Part shown: in pieces, positions 1 to 7,716 of the stretch
How positions within the stretch are numbered: position 1 is the stretch's first letter
Layout of the letters: each line of letters starts with the position of its first letter
From: Hyphomonas sp. CY54-11-8
Lineage (GTDB): Bacteria; Pseudomonadota; Alphaproteobacteria; Caulobacterales; Hyphomonadaceae
DNA length: 64,000 bases
Direction: 5' to 3'
NCBI RefSeq assembly: GCF_000682735.1
Contig: NZ_AWFD01000001.1
Coordinates: 186,001 to 250,000, forward strand
Translations under genes and position numbers: made by a program
The notes under the pieces: generated by a model
Told to the model about the DNA's origin: nothing
What the model saw: the letters and a program-made list of their open reading frames with translations, nothing else
Databases searched by the model: none

Positions 1-437
1 CCGTGATCGGGCCGAGCGTGGCGATTACCTTCCTGAACATCCTGATCCAGCAGAACCGCAAGAAGTCCTACAAGGTGTGGCGGACAGGTTTCGATTTCGG
101 TGTCACCAATTGCGTGCCGAAGCGCCTCCGGGAAGAGATCTATTCCCACGCGCTCTACGATTCCGGCAAGGTCTATGGCGACCTGACCGATGGGGTGGAG
201 ATCGACGAGTCAAAGATCAGGATCCCCACCCTGACGATTGCTGCCGGAAAGGACCGCGCAACGCTGGCCTCGGCGGTTCGCAAGGTGGGCGAAAAGTACA
301 AGAACGCGGCGGTCGCCGGAGACTTCATGGAATATCCGAAGAATGGGCACTGGATTGTCGATGAGCCGGGTACGGACAAGGTCGCAGCAGACATTGCCGG
401 CTGGCTTGCCCGCACGCGCGTGAAAGAAGACGCATGA
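1..437 (+). CDS. Alpha/beta hydrolase, C-terminal part (5' cut by window edge)
   Basis: The reading frame is open from the first bases, so the true start lies upstream of the window. The visible 144 residues have the C-terminal half of an alpha/beta hydrolase. A segment 'IRIPTLTIAAGKDRATLAS' resembles the strand and loop carrying the catalytic Asp. 'YPKNGHWIVDEPG', about 45 residues later, supplies the catalytic His. The nucleophile elbow is not in view, so the substrate class cannot be judged. The stop overlaps the ATG of the next gene (ATGA), which suggests co-transcription with the aminotransferase. Confidence 0.75.
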   Translation, partial: VIGPSVAITFLNILIQQNRKKSYKVWRTGFDFGVTNCVPKRLREEIYSHALYDSGKVYGDLTDGVEIDESKIRIPTLTIAAGKDRATLASAVRKVGEKYKNAAVAGDFMEYPKNGHWIVDEPGTDKVAADIAGWLARTRVKEDA

Positions 438-1363
438 TGGAAGACGACGCGCACGGCGTACACGACTACCTCACCGATCCGCGTAATGCGGACATACTGA
501 TTTCGGTGAATGGCGAACTGAAAAAACGGGACGAGGCGGTCGTCTCCGTCTTCGACAGTGGCTACATCTTGGGCGATGGCGTGTGGGAAGGGCTGCGCGT
601 CATGAATGGTGGGATCGCCTTCCTGCCGGAACATTTGAAACGCCTCTGGGCCGGCGCCAAGACGCTCGATATGGATATCGGCCTGACGAAGGAGGAATTG
701 ACGGCGCGGCTGGTCGATTGCCTCAAGGCCAATGGCATGGAGGACGGTGTCCACATCCGTCTGATGGTCACCCGCGGCATCAAGAAAACGCCCTATCAGG
801 GGCCGCGCTTCACGATCACCAAGCCGACCATCGTCATCATACCGGAATACAAGACGCCGGTGCCGGAAATCGTGGAAACCGGGGTCACCCTGTTCACGGT
901 ACATGTGCGCCGCACGGGGCCTGCGGAACAGGACCAGAAACTGAATTCCCACTCGAAGCTCAACTGTATCCTGGCCTGTATCCAGGCCGACAAGGCTGGC
1001 GCCGACGAAGCGCTGATGCTGGACCCGCTGGGCTTTGTGGCGACCTGCAACTCCACCCATTTCTTCATCGTTTGCGGCGGGGAAGTGTGGACCAGCCCGC
1101 CGGAATACTGCCTCGGCGGCATCACACGCGGAAACATCATCAAGACCTGCCGCGAGATTGGCATCCCGGTGTTCGAGAAGCGGTTTTCCCTGTTCGATGT
1201 CTATTCGGCGGACGAAGCGTTCATCACCGGCACGTTTGCCGGTGTGACGCCGGTGCGAGAGGTGGACGGACGCTCCATCGGCGCGATAGACGGGCCAATC
1301 TCTCGGAAAATCCGTGAGGCTTACAAGGCTATGCAAGCGCGCAGTCTGACCCCGATCGCATGA
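434..1363 (+). CDS. Class IV (fold-type IV) PLP-dependent aminotransferase
   Basis: A 309-residue protein of the branched-chain/D-amino-acid aminotransferase fold. The N-terminal 'VNGELKKRDEAVVSVFDSG' followed by 'GDGVWEGLR' is the usual opening of the family. The probable PLP-binding lysine is in 'HSKLNCILA' (about residue 175). 'LGGITRGNIIKTCREIG' and 'EAFITGTFAGVTPV' are the phosphate-cup and C-terminal family motifs. Whether it acts on branched-chain, D-amino acid or other substrates cannot be told from sequence. It starts within the stop of the hydrolase and its last codons overlap the sulfotransferase-like gene by 4 bp, so the three genes form one operon. Confidence 0.88.
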   Translation: MMEDDAHGVHDYLTDPRNADILISVNGELKKRDEAVVSVFDSGYILGDGVWEGLRVMNGGIAFLPEHLKRLWAGAKTLDMDIGLTKEELTARLVDCLKANGMEDGVHIRLMVTRGIKKTPYQGPRFTITKPTIVIIPEYKTPVPEIVETGVTLFTVHVRRTGPAEQDQKLNSHSKLNCILACIQADKAGADEALMLDPLGFVATCNSTHFFIVCGGEVWTSPPEYCLGGITRGNIIKTCREIGIPVFEKRFSLFDVYSADEAFITGTFAGVTPVREVDGRSIGAIDGPISRKIREAYKAMQARSLTPIA

Positions 1364-2100
1364 GCGTGGACATGACACAGACGATCCGCATCGCCATGTG
1401 GTCTGGCCCGCGCAACATGTCGACAACTATGATGCGCAGTTTCGGTGCCCGGCCCGAAGCGGTCTGCGTCGATGAGCCATTCTATGCCGCCTGGCTGACA
1501 GCCAGCGGCGAAGTTCATCCGATGCAGGAAGAGACGCTGGCATCGCAATCATCGGATCCGGCCGTCGTTGCAGGAGAAATGCTCGCGCCACTGCCGCCCG
1601 GCAAGACGCTGCATTACCAGAAGCAGATGACCCACCACATGCTGGAAAGCTTTCCACTGGATTGGGTCAGCGACGTGCGTCACGCCTTTCTGGTGCGTCA
1701 TCCCGGCCGGGTGATTGCGTCCTACACGAAGAAAATGAGCGATGTGAGCCTTGAGGCCATCGGCGTGCCCCAGCAGGAAAGATTGTACCGGGAGATTACG
1801 GAGCGGACGGGCAAGGCGCCGCCGGTGGTGGATTCCGACCGATTGCTGGCCGACCCGCCGGAGGTTCTGCCGCGCCTTTGCGATGCACTCGGGATTGACT
1901 GGGACCCGGCCATGCTGGGCTGGGCACCGGGTGCCAAACCGGAAGACGGGGCCTGGGCACCGCACTGGTATGATGCGGTCTGGAAGTCATCCGGTTTCGG
2001 TCCGCCGCCAGGCGAAAGGCCAGCGCTGCAGGGCAGGTCGGCAGACATCGAAAAAGAGGCGCTCGAAAGTTATGAACGCCTTCTCCGGAATCACGTGTAG
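1360..2100 (+). CDS. Sulfotransferase-like P-loop protein
   Basis: A 246-residue protein with an N-terminal 'IAMWSGPRNMSTTMMRSF' loop, the PAPS-binding type P-loop of the sulfotransferase superfamily, and 'HAFLVRHPGRVIASYTKK', the second nucleotide-binding motif with its conserved Arg and Ser. 'DSDRLLADPPEVLPRLCDALGI' is a typical sulfotransferase C-terminal block. The natural substrate is unknown. It overlaps the class IV aminotransferase by 4 bp. From memory, plants carry proteins joining a similar P-loop domain to a class IV aminotransferase, so a linked function is plausible but inferred. Confidence 0.75.
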   Translation: MSVDMTQTIRIAMWSGPRNMSTTMMRSFGARPEAVCVDEPFYAAWLTASGEVHPMQEETLASQSSDPAVVAGEMLAPLPPGKTLHYQKQMTHHMLESFPLDWVSDVRHAFLVRHPGRVIASYTKKMSDVSLEAIGVPQQERLYREITERTGKAPPVVDSDRLLADPPEVLPRLCDALGIDWDPAMLGWAPGAKPEDGAWAPHWYDAVWKSSGFGPPPGERPALQGRSADIEKEALESYERLLRNHV

Positions 2101-2152
2101 AGCATGTACCCGACCCTTGGACATAACCGGCCAAGCGTGCAGCAGGTCAGGT

Positions 2153-2899
2153 TCAATATCTGCGGGTGACCAGCAGGTGCCCGGCAGAGCTGTCGAACTT
2201 GAACCCCTCGTGCCCGTGATGATGAAAGAATTCATCCGCAGCCTTCCGGCATCCGGACCAGTCAAAATAGGCGTGCAGCGCAACCGAGCCGCCCGGAATC
2301 AGGTTCGGGACGACCTGCTCCAAAGCGACGCGAACCGGTTCGTACCAATCCACATCCACATGAGCGAGTGCGACGGGCTGGGATATTTTCAGTGTCTTTG
2401 TGACATCGCCTTTGATCAGTTCCACGGAATGGTCCTGAACCGGGTATCCGTAGCGTTTGAAGTTGTCTTCGACGACGGCTTTCAGGTCGCTTTCGTATAA
2501 ATAGTATTTGCCGCCATCAATGCCGGTTGCCTGTCCGGATGCTATTTCCTGGTAGCGGGCTTTCATATCCGCGCCGTCATGATCCGAGGGCGGAGGGATC
2601 ATCTCGAACATGTCGTAGACTTTCAGCGGACGGTCAGGCGCTTTCGCTGCGCACATGAGGATTGCCGAACCACCGCGGGCGCAGCCTGCTTCGATGATCA
2701 ATGCATTGCTGTGGGCCGTCCGCCTGACTTCCTGCACAAGCTGGTCCAGTTGTGCGTCTGACGTGTAGGACAGACTTTCAGAGCGGATCCGCGTCCAGAC
2801 GGACTTGATGGGCTTTGGCTGCTTCCAGCGGCGAATTTCGTTCCGGGCAGCGTCAGCTCTCCAGCGAACACCATCTACCACTTTCCTGGTCAAATTCAT
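2153..2899 (-). CDS. TylF/macrocin-type O-methyltransferase-like protein
   Basis: A class I SAM-dependent methyltransferase of about 248 residues. 'NALIIEAGCARGGSAILMC' is the SAM-binding glycine loop (motif I). 'VALAHVDVDWYEPVRVALEQVVPNL' is the TylF-family metal/active-site region, and 'GGSVALHAYFDWSGCRKAADEF' is the conserved C-terminal block. The reading frame extends 21 codons further upstream to a GTG. The internal ATG at 2899 has an AGGAG ten bases ahead and is preferred. The methyl acceptor is unknown; this family includes sugar and natural-product methyltransferases. No partner gene is adjacent. Confidence 0.82.
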   Translation of the reverse strand: MNLTRKVVDGVRWRADAARNEIRRWKQPKPIKSVWTRIRSESLSYTSDAQLDQLVQEVRRTAHSNALIIEAGCARGGSAILMCAAKAPDRPLKVYDMFEMIPPPSDHDGADMKARYQEIASGQATGIDGGKYYLYESDLKAVVEDNFKRYGYPVQDHSVELIKGDVTKTLKISQPVALAHVDVDWYEPVRVALEQVVPNLIPGGSVALHAYFDWSGCRKAADEFFHHHGHEGFKFDSSAGHLLVTRRY

Positions 2900-3224
2900 G
2901 TCCCACTCACTCCTGTCAGAACGGCCACTGAGTTCCCTGAATTGGGGAATCCGATGGAGCACTGTCGGGGTGGTCTGGCTCTTTATGTCGCTCCGTTTTT
3001 TGAGTTTTTTTGAATTGCGATATCTGATTTATGGCGAGCCACCCACACCATCACAATACTACCACATTAACCATACCTTGAGACCGGTTTTTCGAAAAGT
3101 CTGTTCCCTTGTCTGGTGAATCACCAATATCCGGGTGCGGCACGTGGAAATCTGAATATCCTAAAGTGGTAAAGTGCGTGGACAGAGAACATTCTGGATT
3201 TGTGTTCTGCCCAGACAGAAAAAA
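2900..3224. other. Gene-free left flank of the island
   Basis: About 325 bp between the methyltransferase and the island's left end. It is A+T-rich in places (a run of T around 2996-3011). I see no convincing gene on either strand. The last six bases (AAAAAA, 3219-3224) read as TTTTTT on the minus strand. They are the displaced U-tract of the folE terminator before island insertion (see the att features). Confidence 0.6.
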
Positions 3225-3269
3225 CCCCGGCCTTTCCGGGGCCGGGGGTATAGTCAAATCCGGCGATAA
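3225..3269. repeat. attL: 23-bp core plus 22-bp inner arm
   Basis: Core 3225-3247 is a hairpin: CCCCGGCC, loop TTTCCGG, GGCCGGGG. The inner arm 3248-3269 starts GTATAGTCA and ends TCCGGCGATAA. The same core lies in direct orientation at 18087-18109, and the arm recurs in inverted orientation at 18065-18086 with 20 of 22 bases matching. This is the layout of a junction made by a serine recombinase acting on a palindromic attP. The crossover bases cannot be placed inside the identical core. Confidence 0.8.
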
Positions 3270-3388
3270 TCATCAGCTCATCGTAATTGCTGACGGATCC
3301 TCCGTTGCAGGCGACGGATTGAGCTCGAGACAACCCATATGGCGTAGTGATCGGTCGATTCGATTTTACCTCTGTTTGTTATCGACTT

Positions 3389-3418
3389 TTGCACCCCGTA
3401 CCGGATAGGTTGTAATAT
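3389..3418 (+). promoter_or_regulatory. Candidate sigma-70 promoter of the ABC-3C operon
   Basis: TTGCAC (3389-3394) and TAATAT (3413-3418) are separated by 18 bp. They lie 30 bp ahead of the TTG start of the first ABC-3C gene, inside the island. Read by eye only. Confidence 0.45.
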
Positions 3419-3447
3419 TCACGCCTATTCGTTGAAGGGAAAAGCCG

Positions 3448-4620
3448 TTGGCCGATAAGCACTCCGCAGCGGATTCATACCTAGGTTACCTGTATCAAGG
3501 TCGCTACGCACTCCTTCGAGCTCTGCTAGAATCGAGACAGCATCCCACTCGCTCGGTATCGATTGAAAAATTTGACGATGTGGCCTTCCAGGATGGTGGT
3601 GATCCCATCGAGCTCATCCAGCTGAAGCATCACGGAACCCCAGGGGAAATTACGGACTTCAGCGTAGACCTTTGGAGGACGCTAAGTATATGGATGGACC
3701 GCATTGAGGCGGACCCGAACTCAGCCTCTGAAACACGGTGCATATTACTTACAACGGCATCCGCAGCTGAAGGTAGTGTGCTCGCTTGTCTACGTGAACA
3801 CAGCGAAGATAGAGATGAGGTTGCGGCTTTGTCCAAGTTGATTTCTGCAGCCGAAAGTTCAACAAACAAAACGACCAAAGCAAGCCGAGAAAAATTCCTT
3901 GCACTCACTGAACCACAACGGGTTCTATTGGTATCAATGATCTGGGTGTTCGATAATGCTCCCAACATTATTGATGTTAGAACTGAAATCGAGGAACTAC
4001 TGCACTATTCTGCGTCCGGTCATGCAGGCACATTAGTGGCGTATTTGGAAGGATGGTGGTTCAATCGGATCGTCCTTGCGCTGACGGGTGAAGCGGAAAA
4101 TTCTATACCCTTGGCCTCGATTGAGCAGATGGTGTTCGAAATTTCTGATGGCTTCAAAGTCGGCGCACTTCCGCTAGACAATGCTATTGAAACAACCGCA
4201 CCCCCTTCTGGTTTTGGAGACGATCGTGTTTTTACCAAGCAGCTAGGCTTCATTGCCGTCTCCAACACGACCCGCACGGCAGCTATTAGAGATTTTTATA
4301 GAGCCTACTCACAACGGTCGCGTTGGGTACGCGAAAGTCTATTGCTCGACGAAGAGGCTGAAAAATACGATCGAACCCTACAAGAAGCTTGGGCTCATGA
4401 ATACGCGGCGATCTGTGAAGATGTTGATGGAACTGATGAACCAACGAAGTGCCAGAAAGGCCGCGATCTTTTGAGGTGGGCGAATCGCTACATCCGTCCC
4501 CTCCGAGGACGAGACGAGCCGTGGATCTCGAGCGGTACATTCCAGATGCTCTCCGACGTCAAAAAAGTCGGCTGGCACCCAGACTACCAATCCAAACTCG
4601 ATGAGAGCAAGGGAGAGTAG
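3448..4620 (+). CDS. ABC-3C system effector with restriction-endonuclease-like N-terminus
   Basis: A 390-residue protein, first gene of a three-component ABC (ABC-3C) operon. The N-terminus has 'GYLYQGRYALLRALL' then 'SVSIEKFDDV' and 'IELIQLKHHG'. E40, D43/D44 and Q58-x-K60 fit the PD-(D/E)xK-type nuclease core seen in Cap4/Mrr-like effectors. The rest is helical and unrecognised, and probably connects to the ATPase. It starts at TTG with GAAGGGA eight bases upstream. Two bases separate its stop from the middle component. Role as a DNA-cutting effector is inferred from the family and motifs. Confidence 0.75.
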   Translation: MADKHSAADSYLGYLYQGRYALLRALLESRQHPTRSVSIEKFDDVAFQDGGDPIELIQLKHHGTPGEITDFSVDLWRTLSIWMDRIEADPNSASETRCILLTTASAAEGSVLACLREHSEDRDEVAALSKLISAAESSTNKTTKASREKFLALTEPQRVLLVSMIWVFDNAPNIIDVRTEIEELLHYSASGHAGTLVAYLEGWWFNRIVLALTGEAENSIPLASIEQMVFEISDGFKVGALPLDNAIETTAPPSGFGDDRVFTKQLGFIAVSNTTRTAAIRDFYRAYSQRSRWVRESLLLDEEAEKYDRTLQEAWAHEYAAICEDVDGTDEPTKCQKGRDLLRWANRYIRPLRGRDEPWISSGTFQMLSDVKKVGWHPDYQSKLDESKGE

Positions 4621-4622
4621 AA

Positions 4623-5126
4623 ATGCATCTGGCTGCTTGGGATAAAAGAACACAAGAGCACGCATTCATATTCAATCCCGCGTATCTCGGGAGTATGTTG
4701 TTTGAGTTTGTGAGCTCTTACGAAAAGTCGGCAAAGAAGACGACACCTTACGTTTTGCCATTTTGCGCTTTGCCACTGGTTTTGTATCCGGACAGCCGAA
4801 GAATGTTGCCAACCTCGATTAGAACCGGTCTTTATTCCTGGCTCGAACGCACTCCGGAAGTTCTTGTCGGTTATGCAGATCGTTCACGGCTTCTCGTACC
4901 CTACATCAAAGAAGCGTTGATTTATGCCACGCATCGCCACGTGCTTGAATTCAAGCAAGGCAAGATTGCGTGTGGAAGCCGAAAGGCAGCCTTCTCCGCA
5001 TCAAGATTGGACTTAGTCACACCCGATATTCGAGATACGATTCGATCTACTCGAATGACTGGAAAGTGGTTTGCTGCGGCAGGTGAAGAGCAGACTATCC
5101 TTGCTTCTCTGGGAGTGCGCCCGTGA
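4623..5126 (+). CDS. ABC-3C middle component
   Basis: A 167-residue protein between the effector and the DUF3732 ATPase. 'HAFIFNPAYLGSMLFEFVSSYEK' near the N-terminus is the typical opening of the 'three component ABC system middle component' families (NPA motif). The rest is small, helical, and has no catalytic motif I recognise. In the published classification these proteins are thought to bridge ATPase and effector. Its stop overlaps the GTG start of the ATPase by 4 bp, so translation is probably coupled. Confidence 0.78.
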   Translation: MHLAAWDKRTQEHAFIFNPAYLGSMLFEFVSSYEKSAKKTTPYVLPFCALPLVLYPDSRRMLPTSIRTGLYSWLERTPEVLVGYADRSRLLVPYIKEALIYATHRHVLEFKQGKIACGSRKAAFSASRLDLVTPDIRDTIRSTRMTGKWFAAAGEEQTILASLGVRP

Positions 5127-7066
5127 GTATGATAATTAGTTCACTGACGATATATTCTTTCGATGGTGAAAGCCGCACTATTCGCTTTAGGGAGAGCGGA
5201 CTTAACATCATTACAGGTAAATCAAAGACCGGGAAGTCATCAATAATCGACATCATCGATTACTGCCTCGGTCGAGGGGAGTGTTACATTGCCGATGGCG
5301 TAATCCGCCAATTCGTTTCTTGGTTTGGACTTCACCTAAAAAACGGCAGCGATCAAATCTTTATTGCGCGACGTAACCCACCAAGAAACAGAACCACTGA
5401 TCCGGACGTCTTCATACGCAGAGGCGTGATTGACGATATACCCAACTATCCCGACCTGAGATCAAACATACCTGTGAATGAACTAGAACGTTTGGTTACA
5501 AGATTTGCAGGGATATCTGAAAATGAGCACCGCCCTGAGACAGGCTCGCGGAGACCACTAAAAGCAAACATAAGCCACGCTCTATTTCTGTGCTTTCAAA
5601 AGCAAGATGAAATAGCTAGCCGAGAACGTCTGTTTCACCGCCAGGGTGATCCATTCATTCCACAAGCTATAAAAGATACGCTTCCGTATTTTCTGGGTGC
5701 AGTCGATCAAGAGTTCTTCCTTTGGCAAAGGGAACTTGATGTCGCTCAATCGGAGTTGAGAGCACTGGAGGCTCAACGAGATAGTTTGGCGGTTAGTACT
5801 CAACGGGCTCTATCAAAGGCCCGGCAATTCTTGGCAGACGGCAAACGAGTGGGGCTTGTTGAAGATACCTTCGACACTAGTGATCCTCAAATCGCGTTAG
5901 ATCGACTCGTTCAAGTATCTCAAACGTCGGCAATCGCTGATCCGTCCCTTCCACAAGGACAGGACCTTATTTCCAGTTTGAGGGATGAACTTCAGAGCCT
6001 TAGGAGCTCGCTTTCCGATGTGCAGAATGACGTTCGAGCTACTCGACATTTCTTTTTCGAGCAGTCTGCATTTTCTCGGGAGGTAACCGAACAAAGAGAT
6101 CGGCTGGCTTCAATAGAACTGTATAAGGACGGTGCCTGCGAAGATACCCTCTGTCCGCTTTGCGAGAACAAGCTCTCAACTCGAGTTCCAGCGGCAACCG
6201 ATTTGGCGAACGCACTTGAACAATTGAACCGACAACTCAATGCGGTAACAAACGAAAGCCCTCACCTTCAGACGCGCCTCAGTGAATTAAATGAGAAGCA
6301 AAGCGAATTGCAGAGTAACATTGTTCAAGCGCAAAGAGCGATAAATCAGGCTTACATTGAAGACGAAAAAGCCCGCTCTCTCAGAGATCTAGCAATTGAC
6401 CGCGCTAAGGTGATCGGAAGAATTAGTGCGTTCATAGAACAAACCTCTTCAGTGAACGAATCAGCTGATTTAGAGAAGCGAATTGAGGACGCACGACGCA
6501 AAGTATCTGTGCTGGCAGAACGTGTTAATAGCGAGGAAGTCGCTGATCGAGTGCAATCAACATTGAACTTGATATCGGATAAAATGACAGAGTACGCAGC
6601 CGACTTGAATTTGGAGCATACCGGGGGACGCATCCGACTTGATATCAAGAAGCTAACAGTCATTGCTGACACCAATACGGGGCCGGTTCAACTTAACAGA
6701 ATGGGCAGTGGCGAAAATTGGGTTGGGTATCATGTAGCCACTCTACTCGCACTGCACTATTGGTTCCGCACGACAGATCGGCCGGTTCCAGGGTTCATGA
6801 TTTTTGATCAGCCAACTCAAGCTCATTATCCTCCTGAGGCGGACAGAGATGGTAGAGTAGACGAGTTGCTGGATGAGGATCGCCGAGCGGTGAGAAACCT
6901 ATTTGAGACAATGGCGGATGTCGCCACGGAAATTGGTTCTGGCTTTCAATTGATAGTTCTGGATCATGCCCATCTGGATGACTCTTGGTTCGAAGAGGCG
7001 ATAATCGAAGAGTGGAGAGGTGCTGATGCGCTGGTTCCGCTTTCTTGGGTAGACTCTGCGCGATAG
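5123..7066 (+). CDS. DUF3732-type SMC/Rad50-like ATPase of ABC-3C system
   Basis: A 647-residue ABC ATPase with SMC-like layout. Walker A is GKSKTGKSS at residues 32-40. Two coiled-coil stretches (about 210-330 and 355-490) flank a zinc-hook-like 'CEDTLCPLCENKL' (Cys near 339-347). The ABC signature is 'MGSGENW' (about 526), Walker B is 'FMIFDQPTQ' (about 558) and the switch His is in 'LIVLDHAHLDD' (about 612). This is the DUF3732 architecture of ABC-3C conflict systems, presumed to sense invading DNA or other cues and license the effector. It starts at GTG inside the preceding stop; an ATG follows two codons later. Codon use is more A+T-rich than the chromosome. Confidence 0.88.
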   Translation: MSMIISSLTIYSFDGESRTIRFRESGLNIITGKSKTGKSSIIDIIDYCLGRGECYIADGVIRQFVSWFGLHLKNGSDQIFIARRNPPRNRTTDPDVFIRRGVIDDIPNYPDLRSNIPVNELERLVTRFAGISENEHRPETGSRRPLKANISHALFLCFQKQDEIASRERLFHRQGDPFIPQAIKDTLPYFLGAVDQEFFLWQRELDVAQSELRALEAQRDSLAVSTQRALSKARQFLADGKRVGLVEDTFDTSDPQIALDRLVQVSQTSAIADPSLPQGQDLISSLRDELQSLRSSLSDVQNDVRATRHFFFEQSAFSREVTEQRDRLASIELYKDGACEDTLCPLCENKLSTRVPAATDLANALEQLNRQLNAVTNESPHLQTRLSELNEKQSELQSNIVQAQRAINQAYIEDEKARSLRDLAIDRAKVIGRISAFIEQTSSVNESADLEKRIEDARRKVSVLAERVNSEEVADRVQSTLNLISDKMTEYAADLNLEHTGGRIRLDIKKLTVIADTNTGPVQLNRMGSGENWVGYHVATLLALHYWFRTTDRPVPGFMIFDQPTQAHYPPEADRDGRVDELLDEDRRAVRNLFETMADVATEIGSGFQLIVLDHAHLDDSWFEEAIIEEWRGADALVPLSWVDSAR

Positions 7067-7189
7067 GTGGAGTTTTGAGGTCCGGCTCCTTCAATGGAGA
7101 GCTGATATTCGGACCGATCGGTTGAGAGGTGTTCAAGCCTGTGTGGCGGATCTAAATCTGTCCATGGAGTTAGAGAGTCAGCTGAAAAC

Positions 7190-7645
7190 CTAACGCTCCA
7201 AAATATCTGCCGTCCTAGGCGCTCCGCATAGATCGAGGCACTTTTCACAGAGAACGCTGAGTGGTCCGAAAACTGGTACCTTACCCAGCTTACTCCTTTC
7301 TCCATACCGGAGACGTCCAGAGCTAATTAAGTCAGATACAATCTCCAAAATTTCTTCATCCAAATTTTCAACCTCAGCCCCCAACCCCTTGCACATCGTC
7401 CAGCAAGCCGACAAATTATGACTGAGTTTTCGGACAGCGTCCTCTTCTATGTCACGGTCAAGTAGATATGCTTTCAAAGATAGTTCTATAGAATGAGCGC
7501 ACAGGGTCATTACTGGAGGTGGAGCTGCAATTTCATAGCCGGGCCAACGCCCTACACGTTCATCAGCTGACAGCGCTGCTTCGAAGTTCAGCCTCGCTAA
7601 ATATTTATAATAGTTTGGACGGTTTGCTTCATTAACTGAGAACAT
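7190..7645 (-). CDS. HEPN-like protein downstream of cas1
   Basis: About 151 residues, mostly helical. 'MTLCAHSIELSLKAYLLDRD' followed by 'VRKLSHNLSACWTMCKGLG' is the two-helix signature of HEPN-type proteins of the nucleotide-handling/RNase superfamily. A clear catalytic RxxxxH is not visible ('RKLSHN' has R-x3-H), so it may be a non-RNase HEPN. The frame runs up to 7720, overlapping the end of cas1, but the ATG at 7645 has GGAG close upstream and is preferred. It probably forms an operon with cas1 and the wHTH protein. Confidence 0.6.
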   Translation of the reverse strand: MFSVNEANRPNYYKYLARLNFEAALSADERVGRWPGYEIAAPPPVMTLCAHSIELSLKAYLLDRDIEEDAVRKLSHNLSACWTMCKGLGAEVENLDEEILEIVSDLISSGRLRYGERSKLGKVPVFGPLSVLCEKCLDLCGAPRTADILER

Positions 7646-7716
7646 ACCACTCTCCGATTTATCTGGCATATTGAAGTGTTTGGAGCGGGATATCTGATGC
7701 TTTCTGGAAGGCTTGT

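Noticed and set aside
3051-3408. Short ORFs across the left island boundary
   Set aside because: They cross the att hairpin and flanking repeats, have no ribosome sites and no recognisable protein features.
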